NCBI GenBank assembly: GCA_038250515.1
Contig: JBBSCG010000002.1
Span: 1 to 64,000 of the forward strand
Direction: 5' to 3'
Source: JAICUY01 sp038250515
GTDB taxonomy: Bacteria; Chloroflexota; Limnocylindria; QHBO01
DNA length: 64,000 nucleotides
Shown here: positions 1-8,214 of the stretch, one piece after another
Layout: each line of letters begins with the position of its first letter
Position numbering within the stretch: position 1 is the first letter of the stretch
Position numbers and translations under genes: made by a program
The notes under the pieces: generated by a model
What the model saw: the letters and a program-made list of their open reading frames with translations, nothing else
The model's database searches: none
What the model was told of the DNA's origin: nothing

Positions 1-1239
1 CTAGAGGCGGCGCAGCGCGCCGGCGATCTGTCGGCCGGGATTGGTGCGCGGCCACGTGACGCCTTGCGCGCCGACGAAGCGGCGGTAATCCTCGATCGAG
101 TCGCGCACTGCGGGAAGGAAATGCGGCGTCGCCATCGGGCTGAAGCCTTCCTCGAACCAGATGCCGAGCACGCGCAGCGTGCGGCTGGAGCGCTCCAGGC
201 GGGGCTCGACGCGGCCCACCAATCGGTCACCGAAGAGGATGGGCAGCGCGTAGTAGCCGTGCTTGCGCTTGGCCGCCGGCGTGTAGATCTCCCAGATGTA
301 GCTGAAACCGAACAGGCTCTGCAGCAGGCGCCGATCCCACACGAACGGATCCAGCGGCGCAAGGAATGAGACCGATGGCGTGGCGCCTTCGCGCGGAGTA
401 GCCGTCGCCTCCAGGATGGGCAGCTCCTCGCCAAGGATGTGTCGCCGCTGTCGGATGCCCTCGACATCGACCGGAACGAGAACGCCTTCATCGACCAGCT
501 CGGCGGTGATGCGCGCACGGTCGGCGGCGGTCCCGGTGCCGGTGATCAGGTCGCTCGACCCGCCGACGGCCATCAGGCCCAGCCCGCGGTGGCGGCTCAG
601 CAGCCGATGGCGGCGCGACTCCGCCTCGCTGACGCGGCGGTCCAGAAGCGTCGCGGGAAAGAGTCGCTCCACCAGGTCGTAGTAGCGGCGGTTGCCGTAG
701 CGGCGCGCGATGCCCAGGCGCCCCGTGACGAAGAGCGCCTCCATGACCGCGCGGGCGACGGGCGTCTCGGCCCACCACCAGTCGACGCGGGCGGCCAGGT
801 GCCGGAACGCATCGGTCGAAAGGGCGCCCTGTACGCGGATCTGCTCGAGAATGGCATCCGCCGTCTCGGCATGGTCGCGTAGGATGCCGTTGTCGTAGCG
901 CTCGGCGGCATGGTCCCAGGCGAGCCGGTAGTAGGGCAGCTCGTCGATGGGCAGGATATTGAGCGACTTGTTGTAGAGCTCGGCCAGGCGTCGATCCCCG
1001 CCGTAGAGCCAGTGGTCCGTCCATTCGCGCCGATGGCCGGCGATGCGGTTGTGCAGCACGAGGTCGTGATTGCGGGCGCCGGGCACCTCGATCGGGTCGA
1101 ACTGCAGGCTTCCCAGGCGCTCGACCACCCGCAGCACCGATGCCGGCTGTGCCGGAAGTGACCGCGGTGGATCGAGCAGGTGCCGGCGTACGAGGAAGCG
1201 CCGAGCGTGGTCGGCGTCGACCTGGATCGGATCGGTCAT
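1..1239 (-). CDS. YcaQ/AlkX-like winged-helix DNA glycosylase family protein
   Basis: The 412-aa product belongs to the HTH_42 winged-helix family, which includes the interstrand-crosslink DNA glycosylase YcaQ. The family signature is near residues 45-70: QFDPIEVPGARNHDLVLHNR. In this family the QxD or QxQ-like stretch forms the active centre, so a role in repair of alkylated or crosslinked DNA is likely. The length matches the family. The ATG at 1239 follows a short divergent spacer shared with dnaJ, and the stop lies on the first bases of the window, so the gene is complete. The family is recognised from motifs; the precise substrate is inferred. Confidence 0.8.
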   Translation of the reverse strand: MTDPIQVDADHARRFLVRRHLLDPPRSLPAQPASVLRVVERLGSLQFDPIEVPGARNHDLVLHNRIAGHRREWTDHWLYGGDRRLAELYNKSLNILPIDELPYYRLAWDHAAERYDNGILRDHAETADAILEQIRVQGALSTDAFRHLAARVDWWWAETPVARAVMEALFVTGRLGIARRYGNRRYYDLVERLFPATLLDRRVSEAESRRHRLLSRHRGLGLMAVGGSSDLITGTGTAADRARITAELVDEGVLVPVDVEGIRQRRHILGEELPILEATATPREGATPSVSFLAPLDPFVWDRRLLQSLFGFSYIWEIYTPAAKRKHGYYALPILFGDRLVGRVEPRLERSSRTLRVLGIWFEEGFSPMATPHFLPAVRDSIEDYRRFVGAQGVTWPRTNPGRQIAGALRRL

Positions 1240-1298
1240 GCAGGTGCGATGCTACCGGACGCGCTGCCATTTAGCACGCCTGTTCTGTACCGTCGGGC

Positions 1299-1334
1299 TG
1301 GCACTCTGAGGGACGGAGTGCCAATTTGTATACT
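1299..1334 (+). promoter_or_regulatory. CIRCE operator and -10 box upstream of dnaJ
   Basis: TGGCACTC, nine bases, GAGTGCCA (1299-1323) is a close match to the CIRCE inverted repeat bound by HrcA. A TATACT -10 box follows at 1329-1334, only nine bases before the dnaJ ATG. This implies HrcA-repressed, heat-inducible transcription with almost no 5' leader. Confidence 0.85.
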
Positions 1335-1343
1335 GGCGGGCGC

Positions 1344-2471
1344 ATGGCCATCAAACGTGATTACTACGAGATCCTGGGCGTTGCCCGGGAAGCATCGGAC
1401 GAGGAGATCAAGCGGGCGTTTCGACGCGCTGCGCAGCGTCACCATCCCGATGTCGACACGAGCGACGGTGCCGAGCAGCGCTTCAAGGAGCTGAACGAGG
1501 CGTACCGCGTGCTCGGTGATCGCCAACGCCGCCAGGCGTACGACATGTTCGGCCACGCCGGCGTGGAGGGCGCCGCTGCCGGTGCCGCGGAGGGCTTCGG
1601 CGGTGGGTTCGGGCCATTCGGTGACATCTTCGACGCGTTCTTCGGTGGCACGCCGGCCGGCGGCCGCCGCGGACAGCGCGTGGTCGCGGGGTCCGACCTG
1701 CGCTACGACCTGACGATCGAGTTCAGCGAGGCGGTCAGCGGCGTCACACGCGACATCAGCTTCGCGACTCTGGCACGCTGCGGTGTCTGCGAGGGAACCG
1801 GCGTCGAGCCCGGCACCGAGCCGGAACGCTGCCCGGAGTGCAATGGCAGTGGCGAGAAGCGGCGTGTCAGCCAGACGATCCTGGGCCAGATGGTCAATAT
1901 CGTGGCCTGCCCGCGCTGTGGCGGCGAAGGACGGATCATCACTTCACCCTGCCACCAGTGCGAGGGCGATGGGCGGATCCGTGAGGAGCGGACGCTCGAG
2001 GTGCGCAGCCCTGCCGGGATCGAGTCCGGGCAGCGAATCGCGATCGAGGGTCAGGGCGAGGCCGGCCCACGCGGCGGGCCATCAGGCGACCTGTACGTGG
2101 TGGTCAACGTCACGGAGCACGCACAGCTCATTCGGCGCGGCACCGAGCTCTTCTACGAGTTGCCGATTACCTTTCCGCAGGCTGCCCTCGGCGCAACCCT
2201 CGCCGTGCCGACGGTCGAGGGGACGCAGGACATCGAGGTGCCCGCCGGAACGCAGAGCGGGCACGAGATCCGGATGCGCGGCCAGGGCGTGCCGCGCCTG
2301 CGCGGCAACGGGCGAGGCGATCTGCACGTGGTCGTCACCGTCGTCGTTCCGAACAAGCTGTCGAAGCGAGAGCGTGAGCTCCTCGGTGAGCTGGGCCAGG
2401 AACGGCCCGCTGCCCAGCTGCCGAAGGGCAGCCAGGGCGTCTTCGATCGCATCCGCGACCTGTTCAACTGA
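1344..2471 (+). CDS. dnaJ: Chaperone protein DnaJ
   Basis: This 375-aa cytoplasmic Hsp40 co-chaperone stimulates the DnaK ATPase. It has the J domain with the HPD motif near residue 34, a Gly/Phe-rich linker with FGG and FFGG, four CxxCxGxG-type zinc repeats (CGVCEGTG, CPECNGSG, CPRCGGEG, CHQCEGDG) and the C-terminal substrate-binding domain. The ATG at 1344 is chosen over an upstream TTG because the product then starts MAIKRDYYEILG. dnaK, grpE and hrcA are not in this window. The CIRCE operator directly upstream indicates HrcA control. Confidence 0.97.
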   Translation: MAIKRDYYEILGVAREASDEEIKRAFRRAAQRHHPDVDTSDGAEQRFKELNEAYRVLGDRQRRQAYDMFGHAGVEGAAAGAAEGFGGGFGPFGDIFDAFFGGTPAGGRRGQRVVAGSDLRYDLTIEFSEAVSGVTRDISFATLARCGVCEGTGVEPGTEPERCPECNGSGEKRRVSQTILGQMVNIVACPRCGGEGRIITSPCHQCEGDGRIREERTLEVRSPAGIESGQRIAIEGQGEAGPRGGPSGDLYVVVNVTEHAQLIRRGTELFYELPITFPQAALGATLAVPTVEGTQDIEVPAGTQSGHEIRMRGQGVPRLRGNGRGDLHVVVTVVVPNKLSKRERELLGELGQERPAAQLPKGSQGVFDRIRDLFN

Positions 2472-2485
2472 CGCCCGTCGCCCGC

Positions 2486-3397
2486 ATGCGCTGGCTTGAG
2501 CTCACCGTCGAGGCCGATGTCGAGGCGATCGAGCCGGTCTCCGAGATCTTCGGCAGGCTCGGCCGCGGCGCTGCGGTGCGCCCGACGCGGCTCATCCGTG
2601 ACGCAACCGACGAGCTCGACGTCCGCGAGGATCCGAGCGCTCCATACCTGATCACGGCGCACATCCCCGATGACGCCGCCGCCCCCGCCTCGCTCGACGC
2701 GACCGAGCGAGCGCTCTGGCACCTCCAGGCATTCGGCCTGCGGCCGGTTGGCAAGCTGCAGGTCAGCACCGTCGACGACGCGGACTGGAAGGAGGGTTGG
2801 AAGGCGGGCTACACGCCGCAACGCATCGGGCGCGTGGTCATCGTGCCGTCATGGCTCGAAGATCCAGTGGCCGAGGGCGAGGTCGCCATCCGGCTCGATC
2901 CCGGCATGGCCTTCGGCACCGGTCTGCATCCCACCACGCGCGGCTGCCTGACGCTGCTTCAGGGTCTCAGACCGATGTCACCGCGGGTGCTCGACGTCGG
3001 TTCCGGTTCGGGCATCCTGGCGCTTGCCGCGCTGCGCCTGGGCGCCGACCGCGTGGTCTGCCTCGATACCGATTCGATCGCGATCGAGGCGACGCGTGCC
3101 AACGCTGAGGCGAACGGGTTGGGCGAGCGGGTCGCGGCGCAGCTCGGCACGTTGCCGTCGGCGCCGACCGAGCCGCCGTTCCCGCTGGTCCTCGCCAACA
3201 TGGTGGCAAGCGTCCTCGTCGAGCTCAGCCGACCGCTGGCGGCGCACGTCGAGCCGGGCGGCACGCTGCTGGCGAGCGGCATCATCGAGCCACGGGTGGG
3301 GGAGGTGGTCGATGCCCTGTCGGCTGCGGGTTTTACCGAGCGCGCACGCCTGCACGACGGAGAGTGGGTCTCGCTCCGTCTCGAGCGGACCGCGTGA
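2486..3397 (+). CDS. prmA: Ribosomal protein L11 methyltransferase
   Basis: PrmA is a 303-aa SAM-dependent enzyme that trimethylates ribosomal protein uL11. The N-terminal substrate-recognition domain is followed by the fold marked by DVGSGSGILALAAL near residue 170 and ANMVASVL, in the NPP-like position, near residue 238. The gene begins 14 bases after dnaJ and its stop overlaps the rsmE start as GTGA, so dnaJ-prmA-rsmE is probably one operon, an order seen in many bacteria. Confidence 0.93.
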   Translation: MRWLELTVEADVEAIEPVSEIFGRLGRGAAVRPTRLIRDATDELDVREDPSAPYLITAHIPDDAAAPASLDATERALWHLQAFGLRPVGKLQVSTVDDADWKEGWKAGYTPQRIGRVVIVPSWLEDPVAEGEVAIRLDPGMAFGTGLHPTTRGCLTLLQGLRPMSPRVLDVGSGSGILALAALRLGADRVVCLDTDSIAIEATRANAEANGLGERVAAQLGTLPSAPTEPPFPLVLANMVASVLVELSRPLAAHVEPGGTLLASGIIEPRVGEVVDALSAAGFTERARLHDGEWVSLRLERTA

Positions 3398-4071
3398 ATC
3401 GGTTCTTCGTCGACGGTATCCCGACCGATCGATTCCCGCTGCCGGTGGCCATCGTCCACCAGGTGCTGCGCGTCCTGCGCCTGCACGATGGTGACGAGAT
3501 CACGCTGGTCGACAACGCCGGCTCACAGGCCCGTTGCCGCCTGGACGACGGCGACTGCGTGGTTGTCGAACGGGGAGCGGCCGGCGGGGAGCCGGCCCAT
3601 CGGTTGACCGTGTGCCAGGCCCTGATCAAGGGCGATCGTCTGGACGAGGTCATTCGGCACGGGACGGAGATCGGCGTGGCCGCGTTCCGGCTGATCGTCA
3701 GCGAGCGCTGCATCGTGCGCGAGGTGAGCCCTCGACGCCTGGAGCGGCTGCGTGCGATCGCCCGCGAAGCGGCGGAGCAGTCGGAGCGCGGATTGATTCC
3801 TCCAGTTCATGACCCGGTGCCGCTCGCCGAGGTGCTCGAGGCGTCATCGGTGCTGCTTTATGAGCGCCACGATCGGGATCGCCTGTCCCGCATGGAGTCG
3901 CCGGGGAGCGTGATCATCGGTCCTGAAGGTGGGTTTACGCCGGCTGAGGTCGAGGCAGCCGCCGTTGCGGGAGTGAGGTTGGCAGGCCTGGGTCAACGCA
4001 TTCTGCGCTCGGAGTCCGTCGCTCTGGCGGCTGCAGCGGTGATCCTGTCGCGCACCGGCGACTTCGCCTAG
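3394..4071 (+). CDS. rsmE: 16S rRNA m3U1498 methyltransferase RsmE
   Basis: RsmE is a 225-aa SPOUT methyltransferase that makes m3U1498 in 16S rRNA. The knot motifs are visible as GPEGGFTPAEVEAA and LGQRILRSESVALAAAA near the C-terminus, and the PUA-like N-terminal part precedes them. The GTG at 3394 was chosen because it overlaps the prmA stop by four bases and gives a normal RsmE N-terminus (VNRFFVDG). A longer reading from 3364 would extend into prmA without support. Confidence 0.92.
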   Translation: MNRFFVDGIPTDRFPLPVAIVHQVLRVLRLHDGDEITLVDNAGSQARCRLDDGDCVVVERGAAGGEPAHRLTVCQALIKGDRLDEVIRHGTEIGVAAFRLIVSERCIVREVSPRRLERLRAIAREAAEQSERGLIPPVHDPVPLAEVLEASSVLLYERHDRDRLSRMESPGSVIIGPEGGFTPAEVEAAAVAGVRLAGLGQRILRSESVALAAAAVILSRTGDFA

Positions 4072-4106
4072 CGCGGTCGCAGTCCCGGTTCGTCAACCGG
4101 GGAGGC

Positions 4107-4112
4107 GATAAT
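4107..4112 (+). promoter_or_regulatory. -10 box of a leaderless HIT gene
   Basis: GATAAT lies six bases before the ATG at 4119, the spacing expected if transcription starts on the start codon itself. No convincing -35 hexamer is seen. Confidence 0.5.
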
Positions 4113-4118
4113 CGAAGT

Positions 4119-4460
4119 ATGAACGACAGCGATTGCATCTTCTGCCGCATCGCGGCAGGCGAGATCGCCGCGGACGTCGTCCTTTCGGATGACGACGTTG
4201 TCGCATTCCGCGACACCAATCCGCAGGCACCGACTCACGTGCTCGTCATTCCCCGCCGGCACGTGACCTCCGCGCATGAGCTCGACGACCGGGACCTGAC
4301 CGCAGCGCTGTTCGGCGCCATGCAGCATATCGCGGACATCGAGGGGCTGGGCGAGGGGTATCGGATCGTGACCAATATCGGCCCGGCGGCAGGACAGAGC
4401 GTGCCGCACCTGCATTTCCACCTGCTGGGCGGACGCTCATTGAGCTGGCCTCCCGGCTGA
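4119..4460 (+). CDS. HIT-family nucleotide hydrolase (Hint type)
   Basis: This 113-aa protein of the histidine-triad family is expected to hydrolyse AMP-lysine or AMP-NH2-type phosphoramidates. It carries the N-terminal CIFCRIAAGEI segment, with the two cysteines of the Hint zinc site, and the catalytic triad motif HLHFHLLGG after GQSVP near residue 95. Length is typical for Hint proteins. It lies between rsmE and rpsU and appears to have its own leaderless promoter. The family is sure; the physiological substrate is unknown. Confidence 0.92.
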   Translation: MNDSDCIFCRIAAGEIAADVVLSDDDVVAFRDTNPQAPTHVLVIPRRHVTSAHELDDRDLTAALFGAMQHIADIEGLGEGYRIVTNIGPAAGQSVPHLHFHLLGGRSLSWPPG

Positions 4461-4478
4461 GGGTGGGTCGGCAGCTGA

Positions 4479-4507
4479 TTGACCCTCATCGGCCTCGCTG
4501 GTAAACT
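4479..4507 (+). promoter_or_regulatory. Sigma-70 promoter of rpsU
   Basis: TTGACC (4479-4484), a 17-base spacer and TAAACT (4502-4507) form a near-consensus vegetative promoter. The transcript would have a leader of about 60 bases containing AGGAGG at 4560-4565, eight bases before the TTG start of rpsU. Confidence 0.75.
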
Positions 4508-4573
4508 CCGCGGGCTTGTGTGGGTGGCGGTGGCCGCTGCCCACGAAATCTGAGCTCAGAGGAGGCGAGACGT

Positions 4574-4750
4574 TTGGCAGAAGTCCGCGTGGGCGAGAAC
4601 GAGACGTTCGAAAGTGCGCTGCGCCGATTCAACAAGAAGATTCAGCAGTCCGGCATCCTGGCCGAGGCGCGACGCCGCGAGCACTATGAGAAGCCCAGCG
4701 TGAAGCGCAAGCGCAAGGAAGCGAAGAAGCGCAAGGTCATCCGCGCGTAG
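4574..4750 (+). CDS. rpsU: 30S ribosomal protein bS21
   Basis: This 58-aa small ribosomal subunit protein has the usual pattern: AEVRVGENETFESALRRF near the start, then a lysine/arginine-rich tail (KRKRKEAKKRK). A longer in-frame reading from 4520 exists, but the TTG at 4574 is preferred because AGGAGG lies eight bases upstream and the residues before it do not resemble bS21. It is followed by yqeY, as in many genomes. Confidence 0.93.
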   Translation: MAEVRVGENETFESALRRFNKKIQQSGILAEARRREHYEKPSVKRKRKEAKKRKVIRA

Positions 4751-4807
4751 GTTCGCCAGACGCTCACCCCCGGCGGGCCGCTCTTCGAACATCGAGGAGG
4801 TAGACCG

Positions 4808-5293
4808 ATGGAGCCCGCCGACACCGCGATGACTCTTCAGCAACGGATCACATCCGCCATGCGCGATGCCATGCGCGCGCGCGACCAGCTCCGCACCCTG
4901 ACACTGCGCATGGCGATGGCTGCTGCCCAGAATAAGGAGATCGAGCTGCGACGGCCACTGACCGATGCCGACATGCTCGACGTGCTCAACCGTCAGCTCA
5001 AGCAGCGGCGCGAGAGCATCGAGATGTTCCGCAGCGGCGGCCGCGAGGAGCAGGCTGCGGGCGAGGAGGCGGAGGCCGCGATCCTGACCGAGTTCCTTCC
5101 CGAGCAGCTCAGCGGCGACGAGGTTGCGCGCATCGTTCGGGCGGCGATCGGCGAGACTGGCGCCACGACGCCGGCCGAGATGGGCCGCGTGATGGGTCGG
5201 GTCGCGCCGCAGGTCAAGGGACGCGCTGATGGCCGGGCCGTCAGCGACCTGGTGCGGCGCCTGCTCGCCGAGCAGGCGGAGAGCGGCGCCTGA
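4808..5293 (+). CDS. yqeY: GatB/YqeY domain protein
   Basis: This 161-aa stand-alone YqeY protein is related to the tail domain of the GatB amidotransferase subunit that contacts tRNA. The segment around ALRMAMAAAQNKEIELRRPL and the repeated ADMLDVLNRQLKQRRES helix are typical of the family, as is the order rpsU-yqeY. The ATG at 4808 has GAGGAGG at 4795-4801. The start codon is part of the repeated octamer GACCGATG. Its cellular role is not firmly known. Confidence 0.88.
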   Translation: MEPADTAMTLQQRITSAMRDAMRARDQLRTLTLRMAMAAAQNKEIELRRPLTDADMLDVLNRQLKQRRESIEMFRSGGREEQAAGEEAEAAILTEFLPEQLSGDEVARIVRAAIGETGATTPAEMGRVMGRVAPQVKGRADGRAVSDLVRRLLAEQAESGA

Positions 5294-5307
5294 CGGCGCC
5301 AGGCACG

Positions 5308-7419
5308 ATGTTCATTCCTCGCACGCTCGCGCAGATCGATGGCGGACCCGGACGCGGCGCCGTGCTTCGCGCCATCTTCGTCGGTGGGCTCTTGACCTTG
5401 GCCCTGTTCGCCATCCTGGCCGCGCCGATCATTCCCGGGCAGGTCAGCCTGCAGGTCGGTGACGTCGCCGGTGAGGACATTCGGGCACCGCGCAGCATTT
5501 CGTTCATCTCGGACAGCCAGACCGCCGCCGCGCAGCAGGAAGCTGCCGGCATGGTCGCGTCGGTGTACGACGCCATTCGACCGTTGGCCGATATCCGGGC
5601 CGACCAGTTGGCTGCCTACGATCGGCTCGCCAGCCAGATTCACGGCGTCCTCGAGCGTGGGGCCGCCGACGGGCTGACCGCCGTCCAGATCGGGCCACAG
5701 CTGCGCAGCGCCGTGCCGACGCTCACCCAATCGCAGGTCGATCAGATCGCCGCGATGTCCGTTGTGCGCTGGGAGTCGGTCGCCGACGCGGCACGGATGG
5801 CGCTCGACGGGATCTACGCCGGACAGATACGCGAGGACGAGCTGAGCGACGCGCGCCAGCAGGTGCGCAACAACGTCACCGAGGAGCTCAGCCAGAAGGA
5901 CCGTGAGCTGGCAGGGGACCTCGCGGCGCAGAACGTGGTGCCCACAAGCGCAATCAGCGCGGACAAGACGGCGCAGGCGCAGCAGAAAGCGCGCGACGCG
6001 GTCGAGCCGGTCATCGTCAACGTCGCCGAGGGTTCCGTCGTCGTCCGTGACGGCGATGAGGTCACGCAGCAGCACATCGAGAAGTTGGAGCAGCTTGGCC
6101 TGACCGGGCCACGCGCCAACAACGCCGCGCTGCTCGGCAACGCCCTGGTCGCCGCGCTCATCGCCGCTCTGATCGTCGGCTTCCTGTGGCGCTTCCAACC
6201 CGAGCTGTGGCATCGCAACCGTTCGCTGCTGCTGTTCATGCTCTCCCTGGTGGTGACCGCCATCGCCATGCGGGTCGCGGCGGATCGAACGCTGTGGACG
6301 TTCGCGGTGCCGACCTCTGCGACGGTCCTGCTGGTTGGTCTGCTGCTCGGCGGTCCGGCGGGCGCGGCGGTGGCCACCGCGCTGGCGGTGCTCGCCGGCG
6401 TCATGAACCGCGGAGCGCTGGAGCCATCGGTCTATGTCCTGGCCGGTGGCGTGGCGTCGCTGCTGGCGATCGTGCGCGCGGAGCGGCTGAACGCCTTCCT
6501 GCGCGCCGGCGTGCTGGTGGCGGCCAGCAACGTCCTGGTCACGGTTGCCTTCAGCCTGCTGAACCAGCGGGACGTGGCTGCCGTGCTGCAGGGGAGCGCC
6601 GCGGGCGCGGTCAACGCGGGGCTATCAGTCTTCCTGGCGGTTGGATCCTTCGCCGTCCTGGGCAACCTGTTCGGAATCATGACCATCTTCCAGTTGCTCG
6701 AGCTTGCCAATCCCTCCTCGCGGCTGCTGCGTCGCCTGCTGCTCGAGACGCCGGGCACCTATCACCACAGCGTCATGGTCGGCAACCTCGCCGAGCGCGC
6801 CGCGGAGACGATCGGTGCCGACCCGCTGCTCGCCCGCGTGGCGGCCTATTACCACGACATCGGCAAGATGAAGAATCCGTTGGCCTTCATCGAGAACCAG
6901 GCCGGCGCGCGCAACATTCATGACGACCTGAGCGCCGAGACGAGTGCGCGGATCATCGCCAGCCACATTCGCGATGGGATCGACCTTGGCTACGAGTACG
7001 GGCTGCCGGTGCAGATCATCGGCTTCATTCCGCAGCATCACGGTACAAGCGTGATGAGCTACTTCTACGGCAAGGCGTTGCGCGAGGTGGGCGGCAACGA
7101 CGAGCTCGTCGACGAGGACACCTTCCGCTATCCGGGACCGAAGCCGCAGAGCCTCGAGGCGGCGATTCTGATGCTTTCCGACGGCGTCGAGGCCAGCGTC
7201 CGCTCACTCGACGACAAGGACGAGGCGTCGATCCGCGTGATGGTCAGCCGCATCGTCGACGCCCGCGTCGAGGATGGGCAGCTCGACGACGCCGACCTGA
7301 CGCTCAAGAACATCGCCCAGATCAAGGAAGCGTTTGTCCAGCAGCTGCTGGGCATGTATCACCAGCGCATCAAGTATCCGGACAACGTGGTGCCACTCGA
7401 GCGACGAGAACAGGCCTAG
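5308..7419 (+). CDS. pgpH: 7TM-HD family phosphodiesterase (PgpH-like, c-di-AMP)
   Basis: This 703-aa membrane protein has one N-terminal helix, an extracytoplasmic 7TMR-HDED-type domain to about residue 265, seven predicted helices at about 270-470 and a cytoplasmic HD domain. The HD metal site is seen as PGTYHHSVMVGNLAE, YYHDIGKMKNP and IPQHHGT. In Listeria, PgpH hydrolyses c-di-AMP. The gene precedes ybeY, the common order in Gram-positive and related bacteria. Its TAG stop is embedded in the TAGACCGATG repeat. No c-di-AMP synthase is seen in the window. Confidence 0.92.
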   Translation: MFIPRTLAQIDGGPGRGAVLRAIFVGGLLTLALFAILAAPIIPGQVSLQVGDVAGEDIRAPRSISFISDSQTAAAQQEAAGMVASVYDAIRPLADIRADQLAAYDRLASQIHGVLERGAADGLTAVQIGPQLRSAVPTLTQSQVDQIAAMSVVRWESVADAARMALDGIYAGQIREDELSDARQQVRNNVTEELSQKDRELAGDLAAQNVVPTSAISADKTAQAQQKARDAVEPVIVNVAEGSVVVRDGDEVTQQHIEKLEQLGLTGPRANNAALLGNALVAALIAALIVGFLWRFQPELWHRNRSLLLFMLSLVVTAIAMRVAADRTLWTFAVPTSATVLLVGLLLGGPAGAAVATALAVLAGVMNRGALEPSVYVLAGGVASLLAIVRAERLNAFLRAGVLVAASNVLVTVAFSLLNQRDVAAVLQGSAAGAVNAGLSVFLAVGSFAVLGNLFGIMTIFQLLELANPSSRLLRRLLLETPGTYHHSVMVGNLAERAAETIGADPLLARVAAYYHDIGKMKNPLAFIENQAGARNIHDDLSAETSARIIASHIRDGIDLGYEYGLPVQIIGFIPQHHGTSVMSYFYGKALREVGGNDELVDEDTFRYPGPKPQSLEAAILMLSDGVEASVRSLDDKDEASIRVMVSRIVDARVEDGQLDDADLTLKNIAQIKEAFVQQLLGMYHQRIKYPDNVVPLERREQA

Positions 7420-7455
7420 ACCGATGCGCCCCCGGTCGCCTACGATGGTTCGACC

Positions 7456-8043
7456 ATGGGCTGCGCCGTCACTATCCACGATCGCATCGGTCACGAGCGA
7501 CTGGCGCTCGCGGTCGAGCCACTCTCGGTCGAGGCGGCCTCTGGCCTGCTCCAGTCCGCGATCGCCGAGACGACGCGAGCCGCCGCCAGCGTGAGCGGCT
7601 GCGAGGTGGAGCTCACGTTATGCGGCGACACCGAGATGGAGCGCCTGAACTTCGACCACATGGGTGAGCGTGGCCCGACCGACGTCCTCTCGTTTCCACT
7701 GCACGAGTGGTTCGTCGACGACGGTCGCTCGCACCTGACCGATGACGACGGCATCTCACCACCGGGACCGATGATGCTCGGTGACGTGGTGATCGACGTG
7801 GACCAGGCGGTTCGCCAGGCAGCCGAAGGGTCGTGGAGCGTTCCTGAGGAGCTCGTCCTGCTGGTCATCCACGGCACGCTGCACCTGCTCGGGCATGACC
7901 ACGCGGAGCTCGACGACGAGACGCAGATGCGGCGCGTCGAGCACGAGGTGCTCCGGACGCTGCATCGCAAGCATCACGAGATCACGTGGCAGCCCGGATC
8001 GCTGTTCGATCGGGCGGGGCACGCCGTCACCACGGGCAGCTGA
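7456..8043 (+). CDS. ybeY: Endoribonuclease YbeY
   Basis: YbeY is a metal-dependent endoribonuclease acting in 16S rRNA 3'-end maturation and ribosome quality control. The 195-aa product carries the zinc motif HGTLHLLGHDH near residue 140 and the upstream RGPTDVLSFPL signature. It has an acidic insertion between these motifs, making it longer than the usual 150-170 aa. A TACGAT box nine bases before the ATG suggests a very short leader independent of pgpH. Confidence 0.93.
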   Translation: MGCAVTIHDRIGHERLALAVEPLSVEAASGLLQSAIAETTRAAASVSGCEVELTLCGDTEMERLNFDHMGERGPTDVLSFPLHEWFVDDGRSHLTDDDGISPPGPMMLGDVVIDVDQAVRQAAEGSWSVPEELVLLVIHGTLHLLGHDHAELDDETQMRRVEHEVLRTLHRKHHEITWQPGSLFDRAGHAVTTGS

Positions 8044-8046
8044 GCG

Positions 8047-8100
8047 TTAGCCGCCAGGCTCGCCCAGAAGTCGCTCGACGAGGATCACATCGTGTTTCAT
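8047..8100 (-). CDS. Candidate 17-aa peptide after amt
   Basis: A 17-codon frame (MKHDVILVERLLGEPGG) follows the 25-aa peptide downstream of the ammonium transporter, with GAGGAG seven bases before its ATG. There is no homology to claim. The only support is the Shine-Dalgarno sequence and the position. It could be a chance frame. Confidence 0.25.
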   Translation of the reverse strand: MKHDVILVERLLGEPGG

Positions 8101-8121
8101 CGAGCAGCTCCTCGCGTTCGT

Positions 8122-8199
8122 TCAGCATGCCCCATCGGCGGGCGCCGCGATCCAGGTGATGAGCAGGGCGGCGAAGATGAGCAGTGCGGCAACGACCAT
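8122..8199 (-). CDS. Candidate 25-aa single-helix membrane peptide
   Basis: This 25-codon frame begins 15 bases after the amt stop and has AAAGGGG at good spacing. The product, MVVAALLIFAALLITWIAAP followed by ADGAC, is almost entirely one hydrophobic helix. Its ATG lies within the repeated octamer GACCGATG. A tiny membrane partner of the transporter is conceivable by analogy with KdpF-like peptides, but this is inference only. Confidence 0.4.
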   Translation of the reverse strand: MVVAALLIFAALLITWIAAPADGAC

Positions 8200-8214
8200 C
8201 GGTCAATCCCCTTT

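Noticed and set aside
488..1270. Long Arg/Pro-rich frame opposite or beside the YcaQ-like gene
   Set aside because: It has shadow-frame composition, overlaps a clear family member, and has no ribosome site.
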